64,000 nt of DNA from Bosea sp. AS-1 (GCF_002220095.1 NZ_CP022372.1:5024501-5088500); one strand, 5' to 3'. Shown: positions 7,115 through 15,217, counted from the stretch's first letter. The notes: generated by a model not told the origin, from the letters alone. Numbers and translations are program-made.

Positions 7115-7892
7115 CACGCCCCTCCTTATCGGTGGCGAGACAGGCGCGGATGCGGGCCTCGTAGTCGGCTTGGGCTGCGGCTTTGGCTTGGTCGAGCGTG
7201 TCGAACCGCGCGGCTAAGTGCGTACAATCGTGCGCGACGTGGTAACCATCGAACTGGGTGCTGATCTCGTAAAACGTGCCCAGCGCCGTTTCCGCGTCCC
7301 AGCGATCGACTTCGCCTTCAGTCTCATATTCGTCCCACTCCAGCGCCTTCACCCCCTGCGCGCTCTCCACCGCAGCGGGAGCGGGATGCGCGTAGAGGGG
7401 AGTCTGCCTTACCCAGTCGACGGGGTCCCAGCGCTGTTTATTGGCCAAGACGTTGGCTGCATCGATGGCGTCCCTTGTCATGTATGATCCGCCGCCCGGA
7501 TATTTGACCGGGTAATCCGGCGCCTTGAACTGCCACTCGGTCAGCCAAGCCACCGGCTCAGCGGCAGAGCTGGACGGAGACAGGGCGGCGGGTCTGCCGT
7601 TCGGGAACAGCTTGAGCCCGGCATTCGCCATGTTGGTGACGGGCTGGTCCGTCGACATGTTGGCGATCCAGTCGAGGATGTCCCAGAGCTTCGCCTCTCG
7701 CACATCCCCGCCCGCAGGCGAGGAGGGCTTGGCGATCAGCGGCAGCAACGTCGCGACGGCGATGCTCGCCTCGGGCAGGTAGTCACGCCAAAATGTCTCG
7801 ACATACTGCGCGGCGACCGCATCAGTATCGCCCATTCGCTGCTTCGACAGACAGATGGCTCGCGCGACCTTCTCTTCCAGAGCATCAGTCAT
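7107..7892 (-). CDS. Phage hypothetical protein
   Basis: A 261-residue acidic protein. Two features recur in phage accessory proteins: PVAWLTEWQFKAP in the middle and TPLYAHPAPA, a string common where a protein is built from short copied modules. The C-terminal third (FYEISTQFDGYHVAHDCTH, then FDTLDQAKAAAQADYEARI) looks like a separate small domain. No catalytic motif is seen. ATG 7892 is chosen over an upstream TTG. It overlaps the next gene by 8 bases. Confidence 0.55.
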   Translation of the reverse strand: MTDALEEKVARAICLSKQRMGDTDAVAAQYVETFWRDYLPEASIAVATLLPLIAKPSSPAGGDVREAKLWDILDWIANMSTDQPVTNMANAGLKLFPNGRPAALSPSSSAAEPVAWLTEWQFKAPDYPVKYPGGGSYMTRDAIDAANVLANKQRWDPVDWVRQTPLYAHPAPAAVESAQGVKALEWDEYETEGEVDRWDAETALGTFYEISTQFDGYHVAHDCTHLAARFDTLDQAKAAAQADYEARIRACLATDKEGRDV

Positions 7893-8241
7893 CGCCAAGC
7901 ACCTCGTCGATCAGCGGCAGCAGATTGCGAGCGTCCGAGCGCAGCGGCTCATGGTGGATCGGCCAGCGATTGAAGATCGCGCCCTCGTTCTCCTTCGCCA
8001 TGTTGAACAGAACCGTGTGGCACCGTCCGAGGACGGTCAGAGCTTTATCGAGCAACTTCTGCGTCGCATCCGCCTCGCCCCCAGCCTCCGACCCGCTCGT
8101 CGCGGCCGGGGGGATGGAGGCGATGGAGAGCAAGGCGTCTTCCAAGTTCTCGACGCTATGCTGCCGAGTGACTGGGCAATCACCTTCAGAGTGCCGGGCC
8201 TTCACGTCCGCAACGATGGCCTGAGCGATTTCCAAAAGCAT
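7885..8241 (-). CDS. Phage hypothetical protein
   Basis: A 118-residue protein from ATG 8241, MLLEIAQAIVADVKARHSEG and onward, mostly helical, with a central low-complexity linker (PPAATSGSEAGGEADATQ) and a C-terminal LLPLIDEVLGDD. No recognised family. It sits between the two overlapped accessory genes and shares their strand. Confidence 0.5.
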   Translation of the reverse strand: MLLEIAQAIVADVKARHSEGDCPVTRQHSVENLEDALLSIASIPPAATSGSEAGGEADATQKLLDKALTVLGRCHTVLFNMAKENEGAIFNRWPIHHEPLRSDARNLLPLIDEVLGDD

Positions 8242-8243
8242 GG

Positions 8244-8885
8244 TCAGGCCCTCCTTCGGTTGCGGATTGTGGTAGCGTCCGGCACGTTCTGGCAGGAGCA
8301 GTAGTCGTCCGAGCCTCGGCACGAACAGCGCGCGGCTTGCTCCTTTTGCTCTGCATCCGTCAGGCAAGCGGCAGTCTCCTTTGCCACTTCTGGATGTTCA
8401 GGCAGCGGCATCCATTTCAGCGGGACGATGTCGGAATGGAAGACGTTGCCGCTGGCCCACTTCCATACGCCATCGAGGACCATGGCCTCGCCAACCCAAC
8501 CGCCAGTGGTCGCGACCAGAAGCCATTCGTCCTCTGGCGCGCTGTCGATCGTCTGCCAACCTGCATCCACCCCGCTCGCAGGGGCTGGGGCGGAGGCGAG
8601 ATCGGCTCGGATGTATTCAGTCGGCTCGTCTTGATCGTCGCCTTCTGGCCAGACCTTATCTTCGCACCAAGTGCGCTCATCGCCTGCGAAAGGCTGGCTC
8701 CGGTCAATGGGTTCAAGCCAGATGCGTGGCGGGTCTTCGCGCACCGCCTCATCGCGCGTGGGGGTGGCCTCGGGGGTGGGGCCCCCGAGGAACCAGCCAG
8801 GCTCGCGCTTGGGGGTGTTGAGATCGGGCATCGTCTTGGCGCTGACCGCATGGATCTCGCCATCGAACGGAGGCTTAGTCTTCAT
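8244..8885 (-). CDS. DUF551-domain phage protein (copy 1)
   Basis: A 213-residue protein. Residues about 120-175 form a DUF551 domain: WQTIDSAPEDEWLLVATTGG, then WKWASGNVFHSDIVPLKWMP and LPEHPE. The flanks are disordered-looking, and the C-terminus is cysteine rich (CSCRGSDDYCSCQ). DUF551 proteins are abundant in phages and have no assigned biochemical role. A second copy of the domain, almost identical in DNA as well as protein, is in 10892-11353. Start ATG 8885 (MKTKPPFDGEIH) is chosen because the upstream extension overlaps the small gene at 8875-9006. Confidence 0.65.
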   Translation of the reverse strand: MKTKPPFDGEIHAVSAKTMPDLNTPKREPGWFLGGPTPEATPTRDEAVREDPPRIWLEPIDRSQPFAGDERTWCEDKVWPEGDDQDEPTEYIRADLASAPAPASGVDAGWQTIDSAPEDEWLLVATTGGWVGEAMVLDGVWKWASGNVFHSDIVPLKWMPLPEHPEVAKETAACLTDAEQKEQAARCSCRGSDDYCSCQNVPDATTIRNRRRA

Positions 8886-9006
8886 GGCTGATCTCCACGC
8901 TGATGTTGGATAGTTCGGATATGCCGGTGCCGACCCAGAACCCGGCCGCAGCAATGCCGATGGCGAGGAAGACGGAACACCAGATCAGAGCTTCAGGCAG
9001 TGCCAT
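8875..9006 (-). CDS. Small membrane protein, 43 residues
   Basis: A short frame encoding MALPEALIWCSVFLAIGIAA and a further 23 residues ending ISHED. Residues 6-27 form one transmembrane helix. GGGAGG lies six bases before the ATG, and the gene overlaps the 3' end of its upstream neighbour and the 5' end of its downstream neighbour, as the surrounding genes do. Function unknown; the evidence is the ribosome-binding site, the hydrophobic profile and the fit into the overlap pattern. Confidence 0.5.
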   Translation of the reverse strand: MALPEALIWCSVFLAIGIAAAGFWVGTGISELSNISVEISHED

Positions 9007-9259
9007 CCCCATCCTCCCGGCTGCCAGAAACGAGGGCGGCCTTGGGCTCAGCGCTGAAGAAGCGGTCGCCTTTGCCGTTCGGGCGCACCGTCATGTGCTC
9101 GAAGCCCATCCGGTTGCCGAGGGCTTCCCACGCCGCGTTCGCGTTCTCCTGCTGAGAGGCCGGGCGCATGCCGCCGACAATTATGTACGGGACGGGCTTC
9201 ATTGCATCGAGAAGCCCCTTGAGGTCGGCTTCGGTCATCTCATAGTCACGGCGCGCCAT
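8993..9259 (-). CDS. Phage hypothetical protein
   Basis: An 88-residue protein with YIIVGGMRPASQQENANAAW followed by LGNRMGFEHMTVRP, a pattern familiar from accessory proteins of many tailed phages. No catalytic assignment is known to me. ATG 9259 begins MARRDYEMTEADLKGLL and overlaps the upstream gene by 14 bases. Confidence 0.6.
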   Translation of the reverse strand: MARRDYEMTEADLKGLLDAMKPVPYIIVGGMRPASQQENANAAWEALGNRMGFEHMTVRPNGKGDRFFSAEPKAALVSGSREDGDGTA

Positions 9260-9650
9260 TTCGGCCTCCCAACATGACAGCGTTGATTTCGGGATTGTCG
9301 GTTGCAGCGAGGACGCGGCTGATAAGCTCGTCCTTCGAAATGCCATCTGGCGGCAGGTATGCGCCCGTCGCGTCGGTCACGGACTTAATTGCCGCACGCA
9401 TGACCTCCGCCCCTTTCCGCAGTGAGGAGAGGGAGGGCGAGGCAGGATCATTTGTGGCATCCGCGAGACCGGCAGGGCCGTTCTCCAGAGCCGATTGAGC
9501 GGAGAGGCTGAGCAATTCGACGATACTGGCGGCAAGCTCGTCAGCGTTGGTCAGAATGGCGTGGTCGTTGTAGTGCTCACCACGCACCTCAGCGTTCTCG
9601 TCGATCAAATCGGCGATTTGATCGCGCAGGCTCTTCATTGGTTCAGCCAT
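9246..9650 (-). CDS. Phage hypothetical protein
   Basis: A 134-residue protein, MAEPMKSLRDQIADLIDENA and onward, largely helical, with a possible N-terminal coiled coil and a C-terminal segment DELISRVLAATDNPEIN. No family recognised. Several starts are possible (GTG 9659, ATG 9656, ATG 9650); GGAGGAG upstream fits the last best. It overlaps both neighbours by 8 to 14 bases. Confidence 0.5.
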   Translation of the reverse strand: MAEPMKSLRDQIADLIDENAEVRGEHYNDHAILTNADELAASIVELLSLSAQSALENGPAGLADATNDPASPSLSSLRKGAEVMRAAIKSVTDATGAYLPPDGISKDELISRVLAATDNPEINAVMLGGRNGAP

Positions 9651-10176
9651 GGGCATCACTCCTCCGCGGCATCACTGACAGATCGACAAAGCGAGGATCG
9701 CCGAACCCCTTGAACATGAGGGTGAAAGCTAGACGGCCCTGCGGCTTCGCAGACGCTGGCCGGTGCGGCCGCATCAGATCGCAGGCCTCGGCTATCCGGT
9801 TGACGACATGCTCGGGTTCGCTAGCGGTTTCCGTCCACGGCACGGCCAGCAAATCCAGGTCGCGCGTGAAACTGCCGTGCATCATCAGCGCGTAACCTTC
9901 AGACCACGCAATGCAACGAGCTATCGTGAAGACCCGCGCATAGTCGGGATCGATTATGCCGTAGGGCGTTGCGGTAGCTGGGTCCGGCTCGCGGATGCCA
10001 GCTACTAATCCTCTCAACCTCTCGATCTCTTCCCTCGCCTCCGACAAGGAGAGGGACTGAGACGAGAGGGCGGAGGCTGCTTCGTGCAGAACGCGGTGCG
10101 GCCATGCGATTGACGCGCTCGGGTGCCCAACACATGCGGCCCGCAACCGCGCGATCAGGTCAGAGTGATCGGTCAT
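9643..10176 (-). CDS. Phage hypothetical protein, nucleotidyltransferase-like motif
   Basis: A 177-residue protein. After a helical N-terminal half comes ALMMHGSFTRDLDLLAVPWT, then FTLMFKGFGDPRFVDLSVMP. The GS...RDLDL string recalls the GS-x-DxD signature of the polymerase-beta nucleotidyltransferase superfamily, but the spacing is shorter than in antitoxin-type MNT proteins, so the assignment is tentative. Similar sequences are common in siphophage accessory regions. Starts at ATG 10176 in an ATGA overlap with the next upstream gene. Confidence 0.55.
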   Translation of the reverse strand: MTDHSDLIARLRAACVGHPSASIAWPHRVLHEAASALSSQSLSLSEAREEIERLRGLVAGIREPDPATATPYGIIDPDYARVFTIARCIAWSEGYALMMHGSFTRDLDLLAVPWTETASEPEHVVNRIAEACDLMRPHRPASAKPQGRLAFTLMFKGFGDPRFVDLSVMPRRSDAHG

Positions 10177-10895
10177 GCGGCCCTCCCGGATGTCACAAAG
10201 TCTGGGTGCGCAGCGGTCGAGACACAGGAATTGTGGCGCCCGGCTTTCCTCGCAATGACGAACGCACCCCACTGGTCGGCAATCGCCGCAGCATGGCCGG
10301 GCGTGAACCTGGAGCGCGCCATGCGACGCTCTTCCGGGTCCTTGGTCGGGGCCATCTGGAAGACCTCGTCGCGGGCTGTGGAGCCATCGAGCAGGCCGGT
10401 CGGCTTGAGCTTCGGCAGGCCACCCTTCGTCCACCAGCACGTGGCCTTCTTCACGTTGTCCGGGCCGGCATGGTCGGTCGCGAACCACCATGGCTGCACG
10501 GTCTGATCTGGCTTGCCGACCAGGAGCTGGGCATAGCCAAGCATCACCGGGTTTTCCCAGGCAGCGAACTCGACCGGGCATTGCTGCATGTGAAGCCAGA
10601 ACGCATGCGCGTCCCGCAGCATGTCGATGAAGCGGCCTTCGTCGATGCCGTTCTCCTTCTTCATCCCACGATAGAGATGCTTGGCGCCGGAATTCGCCAT
10701 GTAGGTGCAGGTGCGGTGGTAGATGGCCAGATCCCAGCCATCGCCCTCGATGTCGGCCCAGTCGCCCCGGTAGTGCGGGCCGGGGGCAGCCGTCGCGGAG
10801 AAGTCGCAGGACATGGCGTCGTGGCCGCGCGCGATGAACGCGTCACGGATCGTCCCGCTATATTCCCCGCCGATGAGGACACGCAGCCCCCTCAT
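10173..10895 (-). CDS. Phage DNA-methyltransferase-like (Rossmann) protein
   Basis: A 240-residue protein opening LRVLIGGEYSGTIRDAFIARGHDAMSCDF, an N-terminal motif-I-like region of a phage family often labelled cytosine-methyltransferase-like (seen in pieces: VLIGGEYSG, RDAF, GHDAMSCD). The motif usually written HPPCTYL in relatives, as I remember them, is HRTCTYM here, so the PPC core is absent and catalysis is doubtful. The C-terminal half has FTPGHAAAIADQWGAFV. A degenerate or repurposed methyltransferase fold is the best guess. It overlaps both neighbours by four bases. Confidence 0.55.
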   Translation of the reverse strand: MRGLRVLIGGEYSGTIRDAFIARGHDAMSCDFSATAAPGPHYRGDWADIEGDGWDLAIYHRTCTYMANSGAKHLYRGMKKENGIDEGRFIDMLRDAHAFWLHMQQCPVEFAAWENPVMLGYAQLLVGKPDQTVQPWWFATDHAGPDNVKKATCWWTKGGLPKLKPTGLLDGSTARDEVFQMAPTKDPEERRMARSRFTPGHAAAIADQWGAFVIARKAGRHNSCVSTAAHPDFVTSGRAA

Positions 10896-11353
10896 GACCT
10901 CTCCCTCCCTTCAGAGAGGGGGTTTTTTGGGGTGGCATCCGCGCGATTCCGGCCAGAACTCTCAGGATGTTCAGGCAGCGGCATCCATTTCAGCGGGACG
11001 ATGTCGGAGTGAAAGACGTTGCCGCTGGCCCACTTCCATTCGCCTTCGATGACCATGGCTTCGCCAACCCAGCCGCCAGTCGTCGCGAGGAGAACCCATT
11101 CGTCCTCCGGCGCACTGGCAAGATCTCGCCACGGACTGAGCTGCGGCAGCGAAGCCGCCACGAACTCGACAACTGAACGCGCCTTGTCGTCGTGACGGCG
11201 CCGCATCGAAGGCGTCATGAAGTCACGGTCGTCGCCCGACATGTTTGGGTTGCCGCGCCAGCCAGCGGCCAACAAGCGGCTCGTCTGGTCAATCAGGCCT
11301 TCGCGCCCCCTCCCATGATCCGAGAACGAGACGGGGGTGGTGAGGTCAGACAT
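10892..11353 (-). CDS. DUF551-domain phage protein (copy 2)
   Basis: A 153-residue protein whose C-terminal half is a DUF551 domain (APEDEWVLLATTGG, then WKWASGNVFHSDIVPLKWMP). This half is nearly the same as that in 8244-8885, in DNA as well as protein, whereas the N-terminal halves differ (here SFSDHGRGREGLIDQTSRLL). It is therefore a domain duplication or a product of module shuffling. No function is assigned to the domain. It is coupled to the downstream gene by an ATGA overlap. Confidence 0.62.
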   Translation of the reverse strand: MSDLTTPVSFSDHGRGREGLIDQTSRLLAAGWRGNPNMSGDDRDFMTPSMRRRHDDKARSVVEFVAASLPQLSPWRDLASAPEDEWVLLATTGGWVGEAMVIEGEWKWASGNVFHSDIVPLKWMPLPEHPESSGRNRADATPKNPLSEGRERS

Positions 11354-11819
11354 GCTGGCCTCCCGTGGCTTTGGAGAGGGCGGCTTCGTCTGCCGGGATC
11401 ATCTGGATCATGCAGGGCTCGGGCCTCGTTTCGACCCAAGGCTTGCCGTTGGGGTCGATTACGAAGACCGGCAGGCCCCCGAGATGTTCGCTGTCCCAGG
11501 TAGAATGCGCGCCATCGCGATAGGGCTTGTCGTTCGGAAGCGGGAACATTCCGCCGCCGCGCCGTGTGCGCCCCAACTCGACGGCCATTTCGCCCTTCGC
11601 GTTTTCCGCCTTGTCTCGACGGATGTCGTGCTCGCGTAGGCCGATCACTAGCTCATAGATAGCCACCCATGGGTATTCGCCCGTCTGGTCAGGCACCCAT
11701 CGAAACTGGAGACGCGGCGTAGGCAGCCCCCTCCCAGAACCATCCGGGAACGGCGCCTTCTCGGGGTGGGAGGCGCAACCGGGTATATTCCCGGGTACAG
11801 CAGAAAGTGAGCCGCTCAA
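11346..11819 (-). CDS. Phage hypothetical protein
   Basis: A 157-residue protein without recognised domains. The middle (GEYPWVAIYELVIGLREHDI) and the C-terminal part (GLPVFVIDPNGKPWVETR) look globular. The start is uncertain: a TTG at 11819 after GGAAGGGGGC is the only reasonable in-frame initiator before Met78. It is the first gene of the leftward run; nothing phage-like is seen upstream, so the prophage edge should lie just beyond it. Confidence 0.45.
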   Translation of the reverse strand: MSGSLSAVPGNIPGCASHPEKAPFPDGSGRGLPTPRLQFRWVPDQTGEYPWVAIYELVIGLREHDIRRDKAENAKGEMAVELGRTRRGGGMFPLPNDKPYRDGAHSTWDSEHLGGLPVFVIDPNGKPWVETRPEPCMIQMIPADEAALSKATGGQHV

Positions 11820-12140
11820 GCCCCCTTCCCTATCAAGCTGTTGGCTCTTCTCTTCGGCGGACGCCCTGTCCGCCAGCTGATTTCATTTCCCAGGCGATTT
11901 ATGTGTCGAGGCCATTCCTCGGGGTTTCCGTTGGTTCATGGCTGAAGACGATGCTCTCGCAATGCGGGAAACGTTGATAGTCGAGCTGGCGCTATAGCCA
12001 CTTCAGCACACCACCCAAGGTTACTTGGGTTCGCCACGAAAGCCGCGATAGCACGCCCCCAATGAGAGGCTGAGGCTGGGTCCTTTGCCGACCTGCGGAA
12101 CGCGCAGCGATGCCTGTCATGACGGTCGAGCGGTGGACGA
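11820..12140. other. Gene-free junction between prophage A and chromosome
   Basis: About 320 bases without a supportable gene. It holds two perfect stem-loops: GGCGGAC/GTCCGCC around GCCCT (11856-11874) and ACCCAAG/CTTGGGT around GTTA (12013-12030). Neither is followed by a T-run. The phage-like genes end at its left and a chromosomal porin gene ends at its right, so the attachment site should be here, but I see no tRNA or direct repeat that would place it, and no integrase is in view. Confidence 0.4.
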
Positions 12141-13481
12141 CTAGAAGGTTCGCTCGATGAAGAGCTGTGCCGAGCTCTGCCGGCCGGAGAGGCTCGCCGC
12201 ACGTCCGTTCCCAGCGAGGTCGAGCTTCTGCCAGGCAAGCGACCCTTCGAGGCCGAGACGCAACCCCTCGACCGGCGTCCAGATCAGATTCGCTGCCACG
12301 CGGTCGATCTGGATCCGGCCCGCCAACCCCGTGGGGTTCGGCACCGAAAGCCGGTAACGGCTGATATAGGCGTTGCTGGACCATTCATCCGTCCATTCGC
12401 GCCCGATCGCAACGACCCCGTTCCAGCCGCGCGTCGTCAGGTCGCCGGCAAGGACTGAAAAGGTGGTACGCTGGTCGAGCCGCGAGCCGAGATAGGGAGC
12501 GGCGTTCACCGCGCCGGCAATCTGGGCCGTCAGCGTCAGCGGTCGGTCCAGCAGCGTCCGTTCCCAGGTTGCCCCGAGAATCGCAGCTCGGCCGACGCGG
12601 CGTGAGCCGCCGGCGCTCGGCACCTCCCGCACGGCGATGCCGCCATGCAGCGTCAGCCCATCCTGTTCATAGACGAGGCGCACGACACCGTCTGGGTAGC
12701 TGTTTCCGACGGGGACCGCGGTGCGCCGGTCGACAGCGACATCCTCGGCCGAAAGCGACAAGCTGAGCTGCTCGGTCAATTGCCGCTCATAGCCGATCAG
12801 TCCAACGGTCCGGCTCGGAATCCGCCCGATGAAGGCGAAGTCGTCGCCGGCCCAGAAATCGAAACGCGAACCTGCCAGCCCGAAGACGAACGCCCCGAGC
12901 GTGATACTGGCCTCGCTCATCGTGAACGCGCGGCCATCCTCGCTGGTCGTGTCAGCGGAAAACTCGAAGGCACTCGCGAGATACTGGCCGTCGGAGAGGA
13001 TTTGCCCGGTCTCGATCCGGAAGGTCGAGGTCAGCGGGAAGCTGGTGGCGTTTTGCGGCACCTGCCCGGTCGCCCGTGCCAGTGCATTCGCCTTGTAGTC
13101 GTCGCGCTGGATTCCCGCATTAACGGTGCCGGACACTGCGATGCAGGTGCCAGAGCCCGGCGAAACGAAGCCGCGGGGGCTATCATCCTCCTCATCTTCG
13201 TCCTCAGCGTCATCGTCATCGCTTGCGGCGATGGGTTTGGGCGCGGCGGGAAGCGAAAAAAGCGGGCTCGGATCTGGAGGGGAGATCCTGCAGCTGCGCA
13301 GGAAGAGCGGAGGCTTGCTCGCGGCTTGCGCGGGTGGGCCCGTGAGCATGGCGACACATAGGGCGGCCAGCGGGACAGCGCCGCGCTCGCTTATGGCGAG
13401 CGCTACCGCGGAAAGCCGAGGCCGCGGCGAAACCGGCGATACGCCATGGTCGTCGAGCGCGAAGCGTTTCCCGATGGCCAT
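12141..13481 (-). CDS. Outer-membrane porin-like beta-barrel protein
   Basis: A 446-residue protein with a signal region (hydrophobic core VPLAALCVAMLTGPPAQAAS), a periplasmic linker with an unusual acidic run (ASDDDDAEDEDEEDD), then GTCIAVSGTVNAGIQ, which resembles the start of the barrel in rhizobial Porin_2 proteins. Alternating hydrophobic strands follow, and the protein ends SAQLFIERTF with the C-terminal Phe typical of outer-membrane barrels. The start ATG 13481 is set by the signal sequence; it may lie slightly further in. It probably forms a diffusion channel; substrate unknown. Confidence 0.65.
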   Translation of the reverse strand: MAIGKRFALDDHGVSPVSPRPRLSAVALAISERGAVPLAALCVAMLTGPPAQAASKPPLFLRSCRISPPDPSPLFSLPAAPKPIAASDDDDAEDEDEEDDSPRGFVSPGSGTCIAVSGTVNAGIQRDDYKANALARATGQVPQNATSFPLTSTFRIETGQILSDGQYLASAFEFSADTTSEDGRAFTMSEASITLGAFVFGLAGSRFDFWAGDDFAFIGRIPSRTVGLIGYERQLTEQLSLSLSAEDVAVDRRTAVPVGNSYPDGVVRLVYEQDGLTLHGGIAVREVPSAGGSRRVGRAAILGATWERTLLDRPLTLTAQIAGAVNAAPYLGSRLDQRTTFSVLAGDLTTRGWNGVVAIGREWTDEWSSNAYISRYRLSVPNPTGLAGRIQIDRVAANLIWTPVEGLRLGLEGSLAWQKLDLAGNGRAASLSGRQSSAQLFIERTF

Positions 13482-13494
13482 GGCGCAGCGGATT

Positions 13495-14520
13495 CTAGCG
13501 CAGCGGCGGGGCGTAGAGGACGCCGCCCATGCTCCAGAGCTGGTTGAGCCCGCGCGGAATGCCGAGCTTCGAACCGGTGCCGAGATTGCGTTCATAGATC
13601 TCGGCATAATTGCCACCGGCCTTGACGGCGCGGATCGCCCAATCGGCATCGAGGCCAAGCGCCTTGCCGAAACCGCCCTCCATCCCGCTGAATCGGCGCA
13701 CGTCCGGCTTCTGCGATTTGAGCGCCTCGTCGAAATTGGCGCCGGAGATGCCGAGTTCCTCGGCATTGACCAGCGCAAAATTCACCCATTTCACCACGGT
13801 GAACCAGGGAAAGTCGTCGCTGCGCACCACCGGTCCCAGTGGTTCCTTCGAGATCACATCCGGCAGCACGATGGCTTCGGCCGGCTTGGCCAGCCTGAGC
13901 CGGTCACCGTGCAGGGCCGACTGGTCGCGGGTCAGCACGTCGCATTGCCCGCCCTCGAAGGCGGCAAAAGCTTCCGCCGCGCTCGGATAGACCTTCTCCT
14001 CAAAGGTCATGGAATTGGCCTTGAAGAAGTCGGCGAGGTTGAGTTGGGTGGTGGTGCCGGCCTCGACGCAGATCTTGGCCTTGTCGAGCGAGAGCGCGGT
14101 ATCGACCTTGAGCGAGCGCTTCGCCAGGAAGCCTTGGCCGTCATGATAGGTGATGCCCGCGAAGGCCAGGCCCAGCTCGGCCTCGCGGCCGAGCGTCCAG
14201 GTCGAGTTGCGAGCCAGCAGGTCGACCTCGCCACCCTTCAGCGCGTTGAAGCGCTGGCTCGCGGAGAGCGGCGTGAATGCGACCTTGCTCGCGTCACCCA
14301 GCACGGCAGCCGCAACGGCGCGGCAGAAATCGACATCGAAGCCGCGCCAGTTGCCCTGAGCATCCTTTTCCGAGAAGCCGACCACGCCTTCGCTGACGCC
14401 GCATTGCAGGGTGCCGCGCTGCTTCACCGTATCGAGCATTCCAGCGTGGGCATGAACGGCGAGGCCGCAAAGCACGGCGAGGCCGAGGCCAGAGCGGCGA
14501 ATCCATGAGGCCTTCGACAT
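13495..14520 (-). CDS. aapJ: AapJ/BztA-type amino-acid ABC transporter binding protein
   Basis: A 341-residue periplasmic protein with a signal peptide (cleavage after VHAHA) and the family hallmark start LDTVKQRGTLQCGVSEG, then GFDVDFCRAVAAAVLGD and LLARNSTWTLGRE. These are characteristic of the general L-amino acid receptor of the Aap/Bzt systems. The end GLNQLWSMGGVLYAPPLR also fits. No permease or ATPase genes of that system adjoin, so it is either an orphan receptor or works with components encoded elsewhere; the symbol denotes family, not proven orthology. Confidence 0.88.
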   Translation of the reverse strand: MSKASWIRRSGLGLAVLCGLAVHAHAGMLDTVKQRGTLQCGVSEGVVGFSEKDAQGNWRGFDVDFCRAVAAAVLGDASKVAFTPLSASQRFNALKGGEVDLLARNSTWTLGREAELGLAFAGITYHDGQGFLAKRSLKVDTALSLDKAKICVEAGTTTQLNLADFFKANSMTFEEKVYPSAAEAFAAFEGGQCDVLTRDQSALHGDRLRLAKPAEAIVLPDVISKEPLGPVVRSDDFPWFTVVKWVNFALVNAEELGISGANFDEALKSQKPDVRRFSGMEGGFGKALGLDADWAIRAVKAGGNYAEIYERNLGTGSKLGIPRGLNQLWSMGGVLYAPPLR

Positions 14521-14564
14521 GTCTGTCTATTCCTTTCGCAGATCGACGGAAGCGGCGGGGCCGA

Positions 14565-15203
14565 TCACAGCGTCGCCTTGTGGCGGATGATGACCTTGGT
14601 GCCGACCGGCACACGGTCGTAGAGGTCGGCGATGTCGCCATTGGCGAGGCGGAAGCAGCCGGAGGAGATCGCCTGGCCGATCGTCTCCGGCTGGTTCGTG
14701 CCGTGGATGCGGAAGACGGTCGAGCCTAGATAGAGCGCGCGCGCGCCCATCGGGTTACCCGGACCGCCGGCCATGAAGCGCGGCAGATAGGGCTGGCGTT
14801 GCAGCATCTCCGGCGGCGGGCGCCAGTCAGGCCATTCCGCCTTGCGACTGACCTTGACCTGGCCGGACCAGGTAAAGCCCTCGCGCCCGACGCCGATGCC
14901 GTAGCGCAGGGCGCGGCCGTTGCCCTGTACCACATAGAGGAAGCGCTCGGCCGAATGAATCACCACTGTGCCCGGCGCCTCGTTCGAGCGGAACAGCACC
15001 ATCTGGCGAGCATAGGGCCCCTCGGTGATGCTGACTTCCTCGGTCGAGACGCGGCCCGGCTCGTCGCCGATATCCATCGTCTCCTTGATTTCCGCCGGCG
15101 GTCGCGGCTGCGCGGACGCGGCTCCCGACAAGGTGAGAAGTAGCGCCAGGCCGAAACCGGACATGACCAGGCCGCGCAGAGCGGCGCGGGTGATGATGCT
15201 CAT
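14565..15203 (-). CDS. L,D-transpeptidase (YkuD domain)
   Basis: A 212-residue exported protein with an N-terminal signal (GLALLLTLSGAASA) and a YkuD domain. The active-site signature reads RIHGTNQP followed by SSGCFRLANGD, giving the conserved His and catalytic Cys; the upstream RFLYVVQGNGRALRYGIGVG matches the domain's beginning. It would form 3-3 cross-links or attach proteins to peptidoglycan in the periplasm. ATG 15203 is preferred because GGAGG stands seven bases upstream; an earlier ATG at 15227 overlaps the lipoprotein gene. Confidence 0.88.
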   Translation of the reverse strand: MSIITRAALRGLVMSGFGLALLLTLSGAASAQPRPPAEIKETMDIGDEPGRVSTEEVSITEGPYARQMVLFRSNEAPGTVVIHSAERFLYVVQGNGRALRYGIGVGREGFTWSGQVKVSRKAEWPDWRPPPEMLQRQPYLPRFMAGGPGNPMGARALYLGSTVFRIHGTNQPETIGQAISSGCFRLANGDIADLYDRVPVGTKVIIRHKATL

Positions 15204-15217
15204 CTCATCGCCTCCGC

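Noticed and set aside
10104..11012. 302-codon rightward frame in prophage A
   Set aside because: It lies opposite two overlapping leftward genes with phage-family motifs and has the composition of an antisense frame.
11820..12140. tRNA gene or tRNA-based attachment site at the edge of prophage A
   Set aside because: The two hairpins do not assemble into a cloverleaf, and no T-arm or anticodon arm could be placed.
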